Source: Ideonella livida
GTDB lineage: Bacteria; Pseudomonadota; Gammaproteobacteria; Burkholderiales; Burkholderiaceae_C
Assembly: GCF_010499455.1 (NCBI RefSeq)
Contig: NZ_JAAGOH010000009.1
Span: forward strand, 92,750-156,749
DNA length: 64,000 nucleotides
Direction: 5' to 3'
The position numbers and the translations under genes are program-made. This document shows, piece by piece, positions 29,812 through 41,442 of the stretch. The notes below the pieces were generated by a model, which saw only the letters and a list, made by a program, of their open reading frames with translations, searched no databases and was not told the DNA's origin. Position 1 is the first letter of the stretch, and each line of letters begins with the position of its first letter.

Positions 29812-30591
29812 ATGCTGGCCCTGCTGTCTCCCGCCAAGTCCCTGGACTACGAAACCCCCCTTGACCCGGCCGTGGAGGCCCTGGCCACCCGGCCCGACTT
29901 TGTTGATGAGGCCGAGGCCCTCATTGAACAGCTGCGCGGCCTGAGCGTGCAGGAGGTGGCCCGGCTGATGTCCCTGTCGGACAAGCTGGCCCAGCTCAAT
30001 GTGGCGCGTTACGGCGTGTGGTCGCGCCGATTCACCAACGCCAACAGCCGGCCGGCAGCGCTGGCCTTCAACGGCGATGTTTACGAGGGCCTGGCCGCCG
30101 GCAGCCTGACGGTGGACGACCTGACGTGGGCCCAGGAACATGTGGCCATCCTCAGCGGCCTGTACGGCGTGCTGCGCCCCCTCGACCGGCTGCAGCCCTA
30201 CCGTCTGGAGATGGGCACCCGGTTGGCGTGCCCGGGCGCTGCCGACCTGTATGGCTATTGGTCCGGGCGGTTGGTGCCGTGGCTGCAGAAGCGGCTGACG
30301 GCGCGCCGCGGCGCGGTGCTGGTCAACCTGGCCTCGCAGGAGTACTTCCGGGCCGTGGACCGCAAGGCCTTGCAGGCCCGGGTGGTGGAGTGTCAGTTCC
30401 AGGAATGGCATGGCGGGCAGTGGAAGATCATCAGCTTCCATGCCAAGCGCGCCCGTGGGCTGATGGCCCGCCACCTCATCACCCAGCGCATCGACCATCC
30501 CGATGGGCTGGATGGCTTCGAGGCCGAGGGCTATCGTTTCGCCCCCCAGGCCTCCAGCGCCGACCTGCGGATGTTCCGGCGGGGGGGATGA
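29812..30591 (+). CDS. yaaA: Peroxide stress protein YaaA (UPF0246)
   Basis: YaaA lowers intracellular free iron and limits DNA and protein damage during hydrogen peroxide stress in E. coli. The 259-residue length fits the family. Family motifs include the start MLALLSPAKSLDYETPL, the NSRPAALAFNGDVYEGLAA region, LYGVLRPLDRLQPYRLEMG, and the C-terminal YRFAPQASSADLRMFRR. It has its own upstream gap of 165 bp. It is the last protein gene before the AT-rich tRNA promoter region. Confidence 0.94.
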   Translation: MLALLSPAKSLDYETPLDPAVEALATRPDFVDEAEALIEQLRGLSVQEVARLMSLSDKLAQLNVARYGVWSRRFTNANSRPAALAFNGDVYEGLAAGSLTVDDLTWAQEHVAILSGLYGVLRPLDRLQPYRLEMGTRLACPGAADLYGYWSGRLVPWLQKRLTARRGAVLVNLASQEYFRAVDRKALQARVVECQFQEWHGGQWKIISFHAKRARGLMARHLITQRIDHPDGLDGFEAEGYRFAPQASSADLRMFRRGG

Positions 30592-30658
30592 CCCGGGGGC
30601 CCCGAGGAGGCCAAAAGCCGGGTTCACCAACTTTTTTATAGATCGTCTCAAAAATCTC

Positions 30659-30688
30659 TTGCGTCCATCAGCAAAACGATCCTATACT
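30659..30688 (+). promoter_or_regulatory. Sigma-70 promoter of the tRNA-Val gene
   Basis: TTGCGT (30659-30664) and TATACT (30683-30688) are separated by 18 bp and end 19 bp before the tRNA. The surrounding 30630-30700 is clearly more AT-rich than the rest of the window, as expected for a strong stable-RNA promoter. Confidence 0.75.
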
Positions 30689-30707
30689 GCTAGCTTCAGC
30701 AAACGAC

Positions 30708-30784
30708 AGGCGCGTAGCTCAGTTGGTTAGAGCACCACCTTGACATGGTGGGGGTCGTTGGTTCGAATCCAATCGCGCCTACCA
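30708..30784 (+). tRNA. tRNA-Val (anticodon GAC)
   Basis: A 77-nt cloverleaf with an encoded CCA end. The acceptor stem AGGCGCG pairs perfectly with CGCGCCT. The D arm includes TAGCTCAGTTGGTTAGAGC. The anticodon stem CCACC/GGTGG closes a TTGACAT loop with anticodon GAC (Val, GUC/GUU codons). The T arm carries GGTTCGAATCC. A promoter precedes it and an intrinsic terminator follows, so it is a single-gene transcription unit. Confidence 0.97.
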
Positions 30785-30790
30785 AATCGC

Positions 30791-30825
30791 AAACCCCGGA
30801 GTGGCATCAGCCCTCCGGGGTTTTT
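30791..30825 (+). terminator. Intrinsic terminator after tRNA-Val
   Basis: The stem AAACCCCGGA / TCCGGGGTTT with a 13-nt loop (GTGGCATCAGCCC) is followed by a run of T. It begins six bases after the tRNA CCA end and is a textbook Rho-independent terminator. Confidence 0.9.
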
Positions 30826-30836
30826 CGTTTTCAGCT

Positions 30837-31985
30837 TCAGCCTGGGTCGGCGGGGGTGGGCCTCGCCCGGAGGCGGTCGGTGGGCCGGCAGTGCCGGTCA
30901 CCGGCACGCACCGCCATGGCCATCACCCCACCAAACAGCAGCCAGGCCAAGGCATGGCCCAGGCCGGCGGCGGCCCGCAGGTCGGGGCCGGCCCAGGCTT
31001 CGGCGGCCAGGCGCAGCCCCAGGCTCAGGCCCATCACCGCCAGGGGCAGCAGGGCCCAGGCGGTGTGACGCGGCCGCCAGCCCGCCAGCGTGGGCAACAT
31101 CAGCGGCGCATGGCCAAACACCATGGCCCACACAAAGCCCAGCCACAGCACATGCCAGGCCCCGGCCACGCCGGCCAGCCCCAGCACGGCGGCCAGGCCC
31201 AGCCAGAGGTAGCCCACCCCCAGGCAGCGCGCGGTGTGACCGGCCCAGGCCGGCGCCCGCCACTGCAGCCGTGCCACGTCAAAGCACAGCAGCCACACCG
31301 CCAGGCCGACCATCAGCGCCCACCACAGCCGGGCGGCCTCCTCAGGGGCGTGCCAGGCCAGGGCCACGCTGGCCAGCGTGCCCAGCCAGCCCAGCACAAA
31401 AGCCCGCCCGGCCCAGACGGACAGGGGGCGCAGGCGCATCAGCTCACGGCGTTCTGCCGCAATGGTCAGCACCAGAAAGGCGGCGTAACCCAGACGGGCG
31501 GCCGGGGCCTGGCCGGCGGCGTTGGCCAGGTGTCCTGCCAGCAGGGCCGCCGCCGCGCTGGCTTCCACCGCCAGCGGCAGGCTGGGGCCGCGGTGGCGTG
31601 CGGCCCAGGCGTACAGGCCCAGCAGGCCGGTGGCGCTGAGGCCCCACAGCCCGTGGGCCAGGGGCCAGGCGGCGGGCAGGGTGGCCCCGGCCAGACCGGC
31701 CAGCAGGCCCCCCAGGCCGGCCAGGGCGGGCACCCAGGCGCCACGGTGCAAGGCGGCCACCCGTTCCAGCGCGATGACCGTGCCGAAGAAGCCCCCCACC
31801 ATCACCGCGCCATGCGCGCCCAGGGCCGAGGGGCCGGTGGGACCCCAGGCGGCAGGGGGCAGGCCGCCCAGGCGGGCCAGTCCGCCCCCGGCGGCCAGCA
31901 GCAGGTTCAGCAGCGCCAGCCCCCCTAGGGCGGCCATGAGGCGGCGGGACAGGGGCAGCCCCGGGCCAGTGACCGGGGCGGTCAT
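30837..31985 (-). CDS. NnrS-like multi-pass membrane protein
   Basis: A 382-residue very hydrophobic protein with about 11-12 membrane segments. Stretches such as ALGAHGAVMVGGFFGTVIALERVAAL and WAMVFGHAPLMLPTLAG resemble NnrS-type proteins found in denitrification clusters, which in known cases relieve nitric oxide stress on metal centres. The canonical NnrS motif HxHEMxFG is not evident, so it may be a sister family. The start overlaps the end of the MIP18 gene (ATGA), placing it in an operon ccoG-MIP18-this gene, divergent from norCB. Membership of a nitric-oxide-related family is inferred from context as much as sequence. Confidence 0.6.
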   Translation of the reverse strand: MTAPVTGPGLPLSRRLMAALGGLALLNLLLAAGGGLARLGGLPPAAWGPTGPSALGAHGAVMVGGFFGTVIALERVAALHRGAWVPALAGLGGLLAGLAGATLPAAWPLAHGLWGLSATGLLGLYAWAARHRGPSLPLAVEASAAAALLAGHLANAAGQAPAARLGYAAFLVLTIAAERRELMRLRPLSVWAGRAFVLGWLGTLASVALAWHAPEEAARLWWALMVGLAVWLLCFDVARLQWRAPAWAGHTARCLGVGYLWLGLAAVLGLAGVAGAWHVLWLGFVWAMVFGHAPLMLPTLAGWRPRHTAWALLPLAVMGLSLGLRLAAEAWAGPDLRAAAGLGHALAWLLFGGVMAMAVRAGDRHCRPTDRLRARPTPADPG

Positions 31986-32410
31986 GGTGCGGGCCAGCCC
32001 AGGCGGGTCCGCAGCGCCGGGCTCATGCGCTCAGGGGACCATTGCACGTCCCAGTCGATTTCGACCTGCACCGGCAGCTCGGGCGCCAGCGCTGGGGCGC
32101 CGCGGCCCAGGGCCAGCACCAGTGCATCCGCGGTGTCGTCTACCAGCAGGTCGCCCATGGGGCAGGTGGCGCTGGTGGCCAGCAGGTGCACGCACAGGCC
32201 CTCGGGCCCCAGGTGCAGGCGGTGGACCAGGCCCAGCGAGACGATGGACTCGCCCAGCTCCGGGTCGGCCACCTGCTGCAGGGCCCGGGCCACCGGGGCC
32301 CGCCAGGGCTCGGGCAGCTGCTCCAGGCCGGGCAGCCGGGTGGGGGCGTCAGCGGCGGGGCCGGCTTGCGGGGCGGTGGTCGGGTCGGCGGGGTATGGTG
32401 ACGGGTTCAT
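31982..32410 (-). CDS. MIP18/PaaD-family (DUF59) metal-sulfur cluster assembly protein
   Basis: The 142-residue protein has a Pro/Ala-rich leader of about 35 residues, then a MIP18-type domain with VADPELGESIVSLGLVHRL and TSATCPMGDLLVDD, where the Cys of TCPM is the conserved family residue. Relatives take part in iron-sulfur cluster maturation (SufT, PaaD, CIA2). It overlaps the NnrS-like gene by four bases and follows ccoG by 29 bp. Help in assembling or repairing clusters in the nitric-oxide-exposed polyferredoxins nearby is a reasonable inference. Confidence 0.8.
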   Translation of the reverse strand: MNPSPYPADPTTAPQAGPAADAPTRLPGLEQLPEPWRAPVARALQQVADPELGESIVSLGLVHRLHLGPEGLCVHLLATSATCPMGDLLVDDTADALVLALGRGAPALAPELPVQVEIDWDVQWSPERMSPALRTRLGWPAP

Positions 32411-32439
32411 GGGGGCCTCCAGCGCGCGTCGGGTGCGGC

Positions 32440-35982
<3,543 letters not shown>

Positions 35983-35993
35983 ACCCCACGGCG

Positions 35994-36833
35994 ATGGAGC
36001 CCGCCATGAACGCGATGACCGAATCCCTGACCCTGGCGGCGCCTCCCGCGCCCTGCGGCCTGCCCTGGTACGCCGAGCAGGCCGGCGAGGTGGCCCTGTT
36101 CACCCATGCCCACGGGCAGCGCCTGCCGGTGCTCATCAAGGGCCCCACCGGCTGCGGCAAGACCCGCTTTGTCGAGCACATGGCCGCCCGCCTGGGCCGT
36201 CCGCTCATCACCGTGAGCTGCCACGACGACCTCTCGGCGGCCGACCTGGTGGGCCGCCACCTGATTGCCGGCGGCGACACCTGCTGGCACGACGGTCCCC
36301 TGGCCCGGGCCGTGCGCCAGGGCGCCATCTGCTACCTCGACGAGGTGGTGGAGGCCCGCAAGGACACCACCGTGGTGCTGCACCCGCTGGCCGATGACCG
36401 GCGTGTGCTGCCCATTGAACGCACCGGCGAGGAGCTGCCGGCGGCCCCCGGCTTCATGCTGGTGGTCTCCTACAACCCCGGCTACCAGAACCTGCTCAAG
36501 AGCCTCAAGCCCAGCACCCGCCAGCGCTTTGTGGCCTTGAGCCTGGGCTACCCCCGGGCCGAGGTGGAGCAGGCCATCGTCCGCCATGAAGCCGGTGTGG
36601 ACGACGCCCTGGCCGCCCGGCTGGTGCGCCTGGCCCAGGCGCTGCGGCGCCTTGGCGACCACGACCTGGAGGAGACCGTCAGCACCCGGCTGCTGGTCAT
36701 GGCCGGCCGCCTGGTGGCCGCCGGCCTGCCCCTGGGCGCGGCGGTGCAGGCCGCCATCGTCCAGGCCCTCACCGATGACGCCGACACCGCCGCCGCCCTG
36801 GGCGAGGTGGTGCAGGCGGTGATCGGGGCTTGA
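35994..36833 (+). CDS. norQ: MoxR-type AAA+ ATPase NorQ (NirQ/CbbQ family)
   Basis: NorQ works with NorD to activate nitric oxide reductase, probably in insertion of the non-haem iron FeB. The 279-residue protein has Walker A GPTGCGKT (residues ~50-57), Walker B AICYLDEVVEA (~110-120) and the sensor region MLVVSYNPGYQ. There is an in-frame second ATG five codons in (MNAMTES), so the start may be there. It sits 11 bp behind norB. The next gene is an unexpected polyferredoxin, followed by norD. Confidence 0.93.
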   Translation: MEPAMNAMTESLTLAAPPAPCGLPWYAEQAGEVALFTHAHGQRLPVLIKGPTGCGKTRFVEHMAARLGRPLITVSCHDDLSAADLVGRHLIAGGDTCWHDGPLARAVRQGAICYLDEVVEARKDTTVVLHPLADDRRVLPIERTGEELPAAPGFMLVVSYNPGYQNLLKSLKPSTRQRFVALSLGYPRAEVEQAIVRHEAGVDDALAARLVRLAQALRRLGDHDLEETVSTRLLVMAGRLVAAGLPLGAAVQAAIVQALTDDADTAAALGEVVQAVIGA

Positions 36834-36876
36834 AAGCCCGCGGACCGGGCCGATATCTGTTTCAAGGCGGCGCTGC

Positions 36877-37878
36877 GTGCTCTCCTTCCTCCGACACGCT
36901 GCACACACACACCCGAGCCTGTCCCTGCAGCGCCGCCGTCTCTTGTGCCAGCTGGGCTTCTTTGCCCTGTTTTTGCTGGCGCCCGCCCTGGACCTGCTGC
37001 GGTTCGACCTGACCGAGACCCAGTTGTGGGTGTTGGGCCAGCGCTGGACCCTGGGCCTGGACGCCCTGCGGGCCGGTACCCGCAGCGCCCCGGAAGTGGC
37101 CGCGGGCCTGTTCTGGCGGGCCCTGCTGCCCGCCCTGGTGCTGGTGGCCGCCTTTCTGGCGGTGGCCTGGCGCTGGGGCCGCCTCTACTGCGGCTGGCTC
37201 TGCCCCCATTTCTCGCTGGTGGAGGGGCTCAACGCCGTGCTGCGCCGTGCCTGCGGCCGATTGAGCCTGTGGGAGCGCCCCAGCGCCGCCGACGCCGCCC
37301 GGGCCGATGCCCGCTGGTGGCCGGTGTTCGGCCTGCTGTGCCTGGGCTTCGGCTTTGTCTGGGCCTTCACGCTGCTGAGCTACCTGCTGCCGCCGGCCCG
37401 CCTGTGGGCCCACCTGTTGGCGGGACAGCTCACGCTGGGCGAGGCGCGCTTCCTGGGGGTCGCCACCGTTGTCTTCACGCTCGAGTTCGCGCTGGCGCGC
37501 CACCTGTTCTGCCGCTTCGGCTGCGCGGTGGGCCTGTTCCAGAGCCTGGTGTGGATGGCCAATCCGCGCGGCATGGTGGTGGCGTTCCGGCGGGAGCGGG
37601 CGCGTGACTGCCGCGGCTGCCACACCGCCGCCGCACCTGCGGGCAGCGCCTGCGACGTGGGCTGCCCCTTGCGCCTGCACCCGCGCCACCTCAAACGGAT
37701 GATGTTTGCCTGCGTGCAGTGTGGCCGCTGCCTGAGCGCCTGCCAGACCTCGCAGGCCCGCCACGGGCAGCCCCCCCTGCTGACCTGGCAGGTGGATGCA
37801 GACGCGGTGCGCGAAACCCTGCGCCAGCGGCGTGAGGCCCTGGCCCACTCCCCACCCCCCTCACAGGAGCCCCACTGA
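36877..37878 (+). CDS. NapH/CcoG-like membrane polyferredoxin within the nor operon
   Basis: A 333-residue membrane protein that starts at GTG 36877; no better ATG was found. It has about four to five hydrophobic segments and two membrane-proximal Cys motifs, CGWLCPHFSLVEGLN and CRFGCAVGLFQSLVW. Cytoplasmic ferredoxin-like cysteines follow: CRGCH, CDVGCP and CVQCGRCLSACQ. This resembles NapH, the NosR C-terminus and CcoG. It is placed between norQ and norD and its TGA overlaps the norD ATG (TGATG), so it is co-translated with norD. A role in electron supply or in FeB/metal delivery to NorB is inferred; no gene name is assigned. Confidence 0.8.
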   Translation: MLSFLRHAAHTHPSLSLQRRRLLCQLGFFALFLLAPALDLLRFDLTETQLWVLGQRWTLGLDALRAGTRSAPEVAAGLFWRALLPALVLVAAFLAVAWRWGRLYCGWLCPHFSLVEGLNAVLRRACGRLSLWERPSAADAARADARWWPVFGLLCLGFGFVWAFTLLSYLLPPARLWAHLLAGQLTLGEARFLGVATVVFTLEFALARHLFCRFGCAVGLFQSLVWMANPRGMVVAFRRERARDCRGCHTAAAPAGSACDVGCPLRLHPRHLKRMMFACVQCGRCLSACQTSQARHGQPPLLTWQVDADAVRETLRQRREALAHSPPPSQEPH

Positions 37879-39845
37879 TGGAAGAGTGGATCGGCCAGCA
37901 ATGGCATCGTCTGGCGGTGCGCGCCGCGCGCACCGAGCACCCCCATGCCGCCGTGCTGCTCAGCGAGGTGGAGCGCCCCGTGGGCCTGCTGTTCCGCGCC
38001 GGTGGCGGCCCGGCGGCCGTGCGCCCGGGGCCGGGCGCGGCCCGCGCCGTGGGCGGGCCGCGCGGCTGGTGGCAGCGGGTGGCCGGCACCGGCACCCAGG
38101 CGGCACTGGCGCAGCGCGAGCACGGCCACTTCAGCCTGCCGCCGCGGCTGGCCGTCTTCGAGCAGGCCGCGCTGAACCGCCTGCTCTACCTGTGGCTGGC
38201 GGCGCTGGGTGCGGTGTGGGACGAAGCCGTGGACACCGCCGCCCCCGCACCGGACTGGATCGCCACCAACCGCCAGGCCGGCCGTCTGGCCCTGCAGCGT
38301 TTTCCGGGTCTGGCCGAGGCCTGTGCAGGCCTGGTGGCCGCCCAACTGGCCCTGCGGCCGGCGCTGGACTGCTTGCGCGGTGAGGCGCGCCACGCCGAGG
38401 CGCGCGTGCAGCAGGCCCTGCGCGACTTGGGGCTGGAGGCCCAGGCCCTGGTGGCACCGACGGACCGGGCTCAGGCTGCTGTGGCCCCCACGCCGGAGGC
38501 GTCCCACGACCCCGCCCCACCCGTGCTGCCCGCCCAGGTCAGCCCGGTGTGGCTGTGGCTGGCGCCGCCGCTGGCTGAGGCCGCACCAGGCCCCGGTGTA
38601 CCCGATGACGAGGCCGCCCCCGCGCCGTCTGCCGCCCACCCGCCGGCCGCCAACGACCGCACCCGCCGCCGCGCGCGCCGCATCGACGACCGCAGCGACA
38701 AGGCCGGTTTGATGATGTTCTTCCGCGCCGAGTCCCTCCTGAGCTGGGGCGAGTTCGTCAAGGTGCACCGCGCCCACGACGACGACCCCGACAGCGATGC
38801 CGCCCGCGTGGCCGACGACCTTGAGGAACTGGCCATCGCCCAGGGCGGGCAGAGCCTGGCGGCGCGGGTCAGGTTTGATCTGGACCTGCCCAGCGCCGCC
38901 GCCGATGACCGCCCCCTGGGCCCCGGCGAGCCGCAGCCCGAATGGGACTGGCGTCGCCAGCGCCTGCTGCCCGACCACTGCGCGGTGCAGCGGCTGCAGG
39001 CCGCCTCGGCGCCGCCCTTCGATCCGCCCGCGGCCTTGCGGGCCACCGCGCGCCGCGTGCGCCGCCGCCTGGAGTGCCTGCGCGCTGCGCCGGCCTGGCA
39101 GCGCGGCCTGCCCCAGGGGGAGGCCCTGGACCTGGACGCCTGGGTGCGCCACCGCAGCGCCTGCGCCGGGCCCGCGGGGCAGGCGATGGCCGGGCGCGAC
39201 CCGCGGGTGTTCGCCCAGCGGGTCAGGGCTGAGCGCTCCCTGGCCACGCTGCTGCTGGCCGACCTGTCGCAAAGCACCGACGCCCATGTCTGGACGGCGC
39301 CGGGCCGCACCGGGGCCGGCTCGCAGCGCGTGATCGACGTGATCCGCGACGCGCTCTATGTGTTTGGCGAGGCCCTGGCCCCCACGGGCGATGCCTTCGA
39401 GATGCTGGGCTTCTCCTCGGTGCGCCGCCAGCATGTGCGGGTGCATGAGCTCAAGGCCTTTGACGACCCGTGGAACCTGGCGGCCCGCGCCCGCGTGGGC
39501 GCCATCAAGCCCGGCTACTACACCCGCATGGGGGCGGCGGTGCGCCATGCCACCGCCCGGCTGTCGGCACGGCCCGAGCGCCAGCGCCTGCTGCTGCTGC
39601 TCACCGATGGCAAGCCCAACGACCTGGACCACTACGAGGGGCGGCACGGCCTGGAGGACACCCGGCACGCGGTGCAGGCCGCCCGCCGGGCAGGTCTCAC
39701 CCCCTTCTGCCTGACCATCGACGAGGACGCGCACGACTATCTGCCCTACCTGTTCGGCCAGCACGGCTACTGCCGCGTGCACCAGCCCGCGCAACTGGTG
39801 CAGCGCCTGTCCCAGGCCTACGCCGCCCTGACCCGGACGGTTTGA
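37878..39845 (+). CDS. norD: NorD protein (VWA domain, nitric oxide reductase activation)
   Basis: NorD partners NorQ in activating nitric oxide reductase. The 655-residue protein has a variable Ala/Pro-rich N-terminal half, a charged RRRARRIDDRSDKAGLM stretch, and a C-terminal von Willebrand A domain. The metal-binding MIDAS motif is DLSQS (in LLLADLSQSTDAH), with LLTDGKPNDLDHYEGRHG later. The end is QRLSQAYAALTRTV. The start overlaps the stop of the polyferredoxin gene. A GC-rich hairpin follows its stop codon. Confidence 0.94.
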   Translation: MEEWIGQQWHRLAVRAARTEHPHAAVLLSEVERPVGLLFRAGGGPAAVRPGPGAARAVGGPRGWWQRVAGTGTQAALAQREHGHFSLPPRLAVFEQAALNRLLYLWLAALGAVWDEAVDTAAPAPDWIATNRQAGRLALQRFPGLAEACAGLVAAQLALRPALDCLRGEARHAEARVQQALRDLGLEAQALVAPTDRAQAAVAPTPEASHDPAPPVLPAQVSPVWLWLAPPLAEAAPGPGVPDDEAAPAPSAAHPPAANDRTRRRARRIDDRSDKAGLMMFFRAESLLSWGEFVKVHRAHDDDPDSDAARVADDLEELAIAQGGQSLAARVRFDLDLPSAAADDRPLGPGEPQPEWDWRRQRLLPDHCAVQRLQAASAPPFDPPAALRATARRVRRRLECLRAAPAWQRGLPQGEALDLDAWVRHRSACAGPAGQAMAGRDPRVFAQRVRAERSLATLLLADLSQSTDAHVWTAPGRTGAGSQRVIDVIRDALYVFGEALAPTGDAFEMLGFSSVRRQHVRVHELKAFDDPWNLAARARVGAIKPGYYTRMGAAVRHATARLSARPERQRLLLLLTDGKPNDLDHYEGRHGLEDTRHAVQAARRAGLTPFCLTIDEDAHDYLPYLFGQHGYCRVHQPAQLVQRLSQAYAALTRTV

Positions 39846-39883
39846 CCCCCCGCAGCGGACCGCCGCGCCGGGGTCTGCGGGGT
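39845..39883 (+). terminator. GC hairpin after norD
   Basis: ACCCCCCGCAG and CTGCGGGGT can pair with two bulged C residues around a loop of about 19 nt immediately after the norD stop. No T tract follows. It may reduce read-through from nor into the regulator gene. Confidence 0.3.
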
Positions 39884-39896
39884 GTGGCTCCGTGTC

Positions 39897-39910
39897 TTGA
39901 TCCGGGTCAA
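39897..39910. promoter_or_regulatory. FNR/Dnr-type binding site upstream of the regulator gene
   Basis: TTGATCCGGGTCAA is a TTGAT-N4-GTCAA dyad, matching the FNR/Dnr consensus TTGAY-N4-RTCAA at every defined position. It lies about 80 bp before the regulator ATG. It probably mediates autoregulation or FNR control of the regulator-ccm-napF unit. Confidence 0.75.
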
Positions 39911-39988
39911 GGCACCAGCCCGGTGCGCTCCCCAGAATCCGCGCTCGCCTTCTCCTTTCCCGTCTGCCTACCCATCTGGAGCCGCGCC

Positions 39989-40747
39989 ATGGAAAACCGC
40001 GCCTTTGACCTGCCGCGCTACCTCTCCGTCCTGCCGCTGTTCCAGGAGATGACGGCCGAGGAGCTGCAGCGCCTGGCCCAGGGCTGCCGCCTGCGCCGTC
40101 TGGCCCGGGGCGACAACATCTTCCGGGTCGGCGAACCCTGCGAGGAGTTCCACGTCACCGTCATGGGGCAGGTCAAGCTCTTTGCCCTCTCGCCGGCCGG
40201 ACAGGAGAAAGTGATTGAGCTGATCGGGCCGGGCAACAGCTTTGCCGAGGCGCTGATGTTCACCGACAAGCCCTACATCATCAACGCGCAGGCGCTCACC
40301 GATTCCCTGGTGCTGAGCGTGCACAAGTCGGCCGTGGTGGGCGAGATCGAGCGCGATCCCCGCTTTGCCATGCGCATGCTCGCCGGCATCTCCCGGCGCC
40401 TGCACGGCCTGGTCCATGACGTGCAGGCCTACAGCCTGCACAGCGGCTTGCAGCGGGTCATCGGCTACCTGCTGCGCGACCTGCCCGAGGAGGCGGAGGA
40501 GGGCGCCACCGCCCTGCGCGGCACCGGCGCCGGCTGCGAAACCCTCTGTCGCGAGGGCGACCGCCCGCGCGAGCTGCATGTGAGCCTGCCGGTGAGCAAG
40601 GCCACCATCGCCTCGCGCCTGTCGCTCACGCCCGAATACTTCTCGCGGGTGCTGCACGAGCTGGCCGGCCAGGGGCTCATCGAGATCGACAAGCGCGACA
40701 TCCGCATCCCCGACGCCGCCGCCCTGGCGCGCTTCCAGATGCAGTGA
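39989..40747 (+). CDS. Crp/Fnr-family transcriptional regulator, Dnr/NnrR type
   Basis: A 252-residue regulator with an N-terminal cyclic-nucleotide-binding-like domain (DNIFRVGEPCEEFHVTVMGQVKL; GPGNSFAEALMF) and a C-terminal winged helix (VSKATIASRLSLTPEYFSRVLHEL). It lacks the N-terminal cysteine cluster of a [4Fe-4S] FNR, so it fits the Dnr/NnrR group that responds to nitric oxide. An insertion of about 25 residues (GTGAGCETLC) precedes the helix-turn-helix. The ATG at 39989 was chosen because the N-terminus matches the family. It lies between norD and ccmA, 25 bp before ccmA, and behind a consensus site it could itself bind. Confidence 0.86.
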   Translation: MENRAFDLPRYLSVLPLFQEMTAEELQRLAQGCRLRRLARGDNIFRVGEPCEEFHVTVMGQVKLFALSPAGQEKVIELIGPGNSFAEALMFTDKPYIINAQALTDSLVLSVHKSAVVGEIERDPRFAMRMLAGISRRLHGLVHDVQAYSLHSGLQRVIGYLLRDLPEEAEEGATALRGTGAGCETLCREGDRPRELHVSLPVSKATIASRLSLTPEYFSRVLHELAGQGLIEIDKRDIRIPDAAALARFQMQ

Positions 40748-40772
40748 GCCCCGCGTCACGCCTGCCTGCACC

Positions 40773-41441
40773 ATGTTTTTGCCCCCTGACCGCCCCCTGG
40801 CCCTGAGCGACCAGGCCGATACCCGCGCCCTGCGGGTGGACGCCCTGGTGGGCCAGCGGGCCGGGCGGCGCCTGTGGGGCCCCATGCACTGGCACGTGGG
40901 CGCCGGGCAGGCCCTGTGGCTGCGCGGCCCCAACGGCAGTGGCAAAACCACCCTGCTGCGCTGCCTGGCCGGCCTGCACCGACCCGAGGCCGGCACGGTG
41001 CGCCGGCCGACGGGCGGGCAGTGGTTCATCGGCCATGCCACGCCGTTGGCCGAGGCCCTGGGCGCCGCCCACAACCTGCGTCTGTGGCTGGACATGGCGG
41101 GCGCCACGGTGGATGCGGCGTCCCTGGACGCCTGGCTGCAGGCCCAGGGGCTGCCGGCGGCGCGCCCGGTGCGCCAGCTCTCCGCGGGGCAGCGCCGCAA
41201 GATCACCCTGGCGCCGCTGGACCTGGCGCCGCGTGCCCTTTGGCTGCTGGACGAACCCTTTGACGCGTTGGACGATGCCGGCTGCCAGGCCCTGGCGCAG
41301 CGGGCCCGGCACCACCTGGGCCGCGGCGGCGTGCTGGTGCTGACCTCGCACCAGGCCCTGCCGGCAGCGCTGGCCGGCTGTGCCCAGCTCCAGCTGGCCA
41401 CCGCCGCGGGCGCTGGGCTGGCGTGTGCCGAGGCGGCCTGA
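40773..41441 (+). CDS. ccmA: Haem exporter ATP-binding protein CcmA
   Basis: CcmA is the ATPase of the CcmABCD complex, which releases holo-CcmE during System I cytochrome c maturation. The 222-residue protein has Walker A GPNGSGKTT (residues ~52-60), the ABC signature LSAGQRRK and Walker B LWLLDEPFDALD. It has a longer N-terminus than E. coli CcmA. It begins 25 bp after the regulator gene and is followed by ccmB one base after its stop. It is the first gene of an unbroken ccmABCDEFGHI series. Confidence 0.95.
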   Translation: MFLPPDRPLALSDQADTRALRVDALVGQRAGRRLWGPMHWHVGAGQALWLRGPNGSGKTTLLRCLAGLHRPEAGTVRRPTGGQWFIGHATPLAEALGAAHNLRLWLDMAGATVDAASLDAWLQAQGLPAARPVRQLSAGQRRKITLAPLDLAPRALWLLDEPFDALDDAGCQALAQRARHHLGRGGVLVLTSHQALPAALAGCAQLQLATAAGAGLACAEAA

Positions 41442-41442
41442 C

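Noticed and set aside
30592..30707. The AT-rich stretch before the tRNA as an attachment site or edge of an integrated element.
   Set aside because: It reads as the tRNA promoter region. No integrase gene or repeat of the tRNA 3' end was seen nearby.
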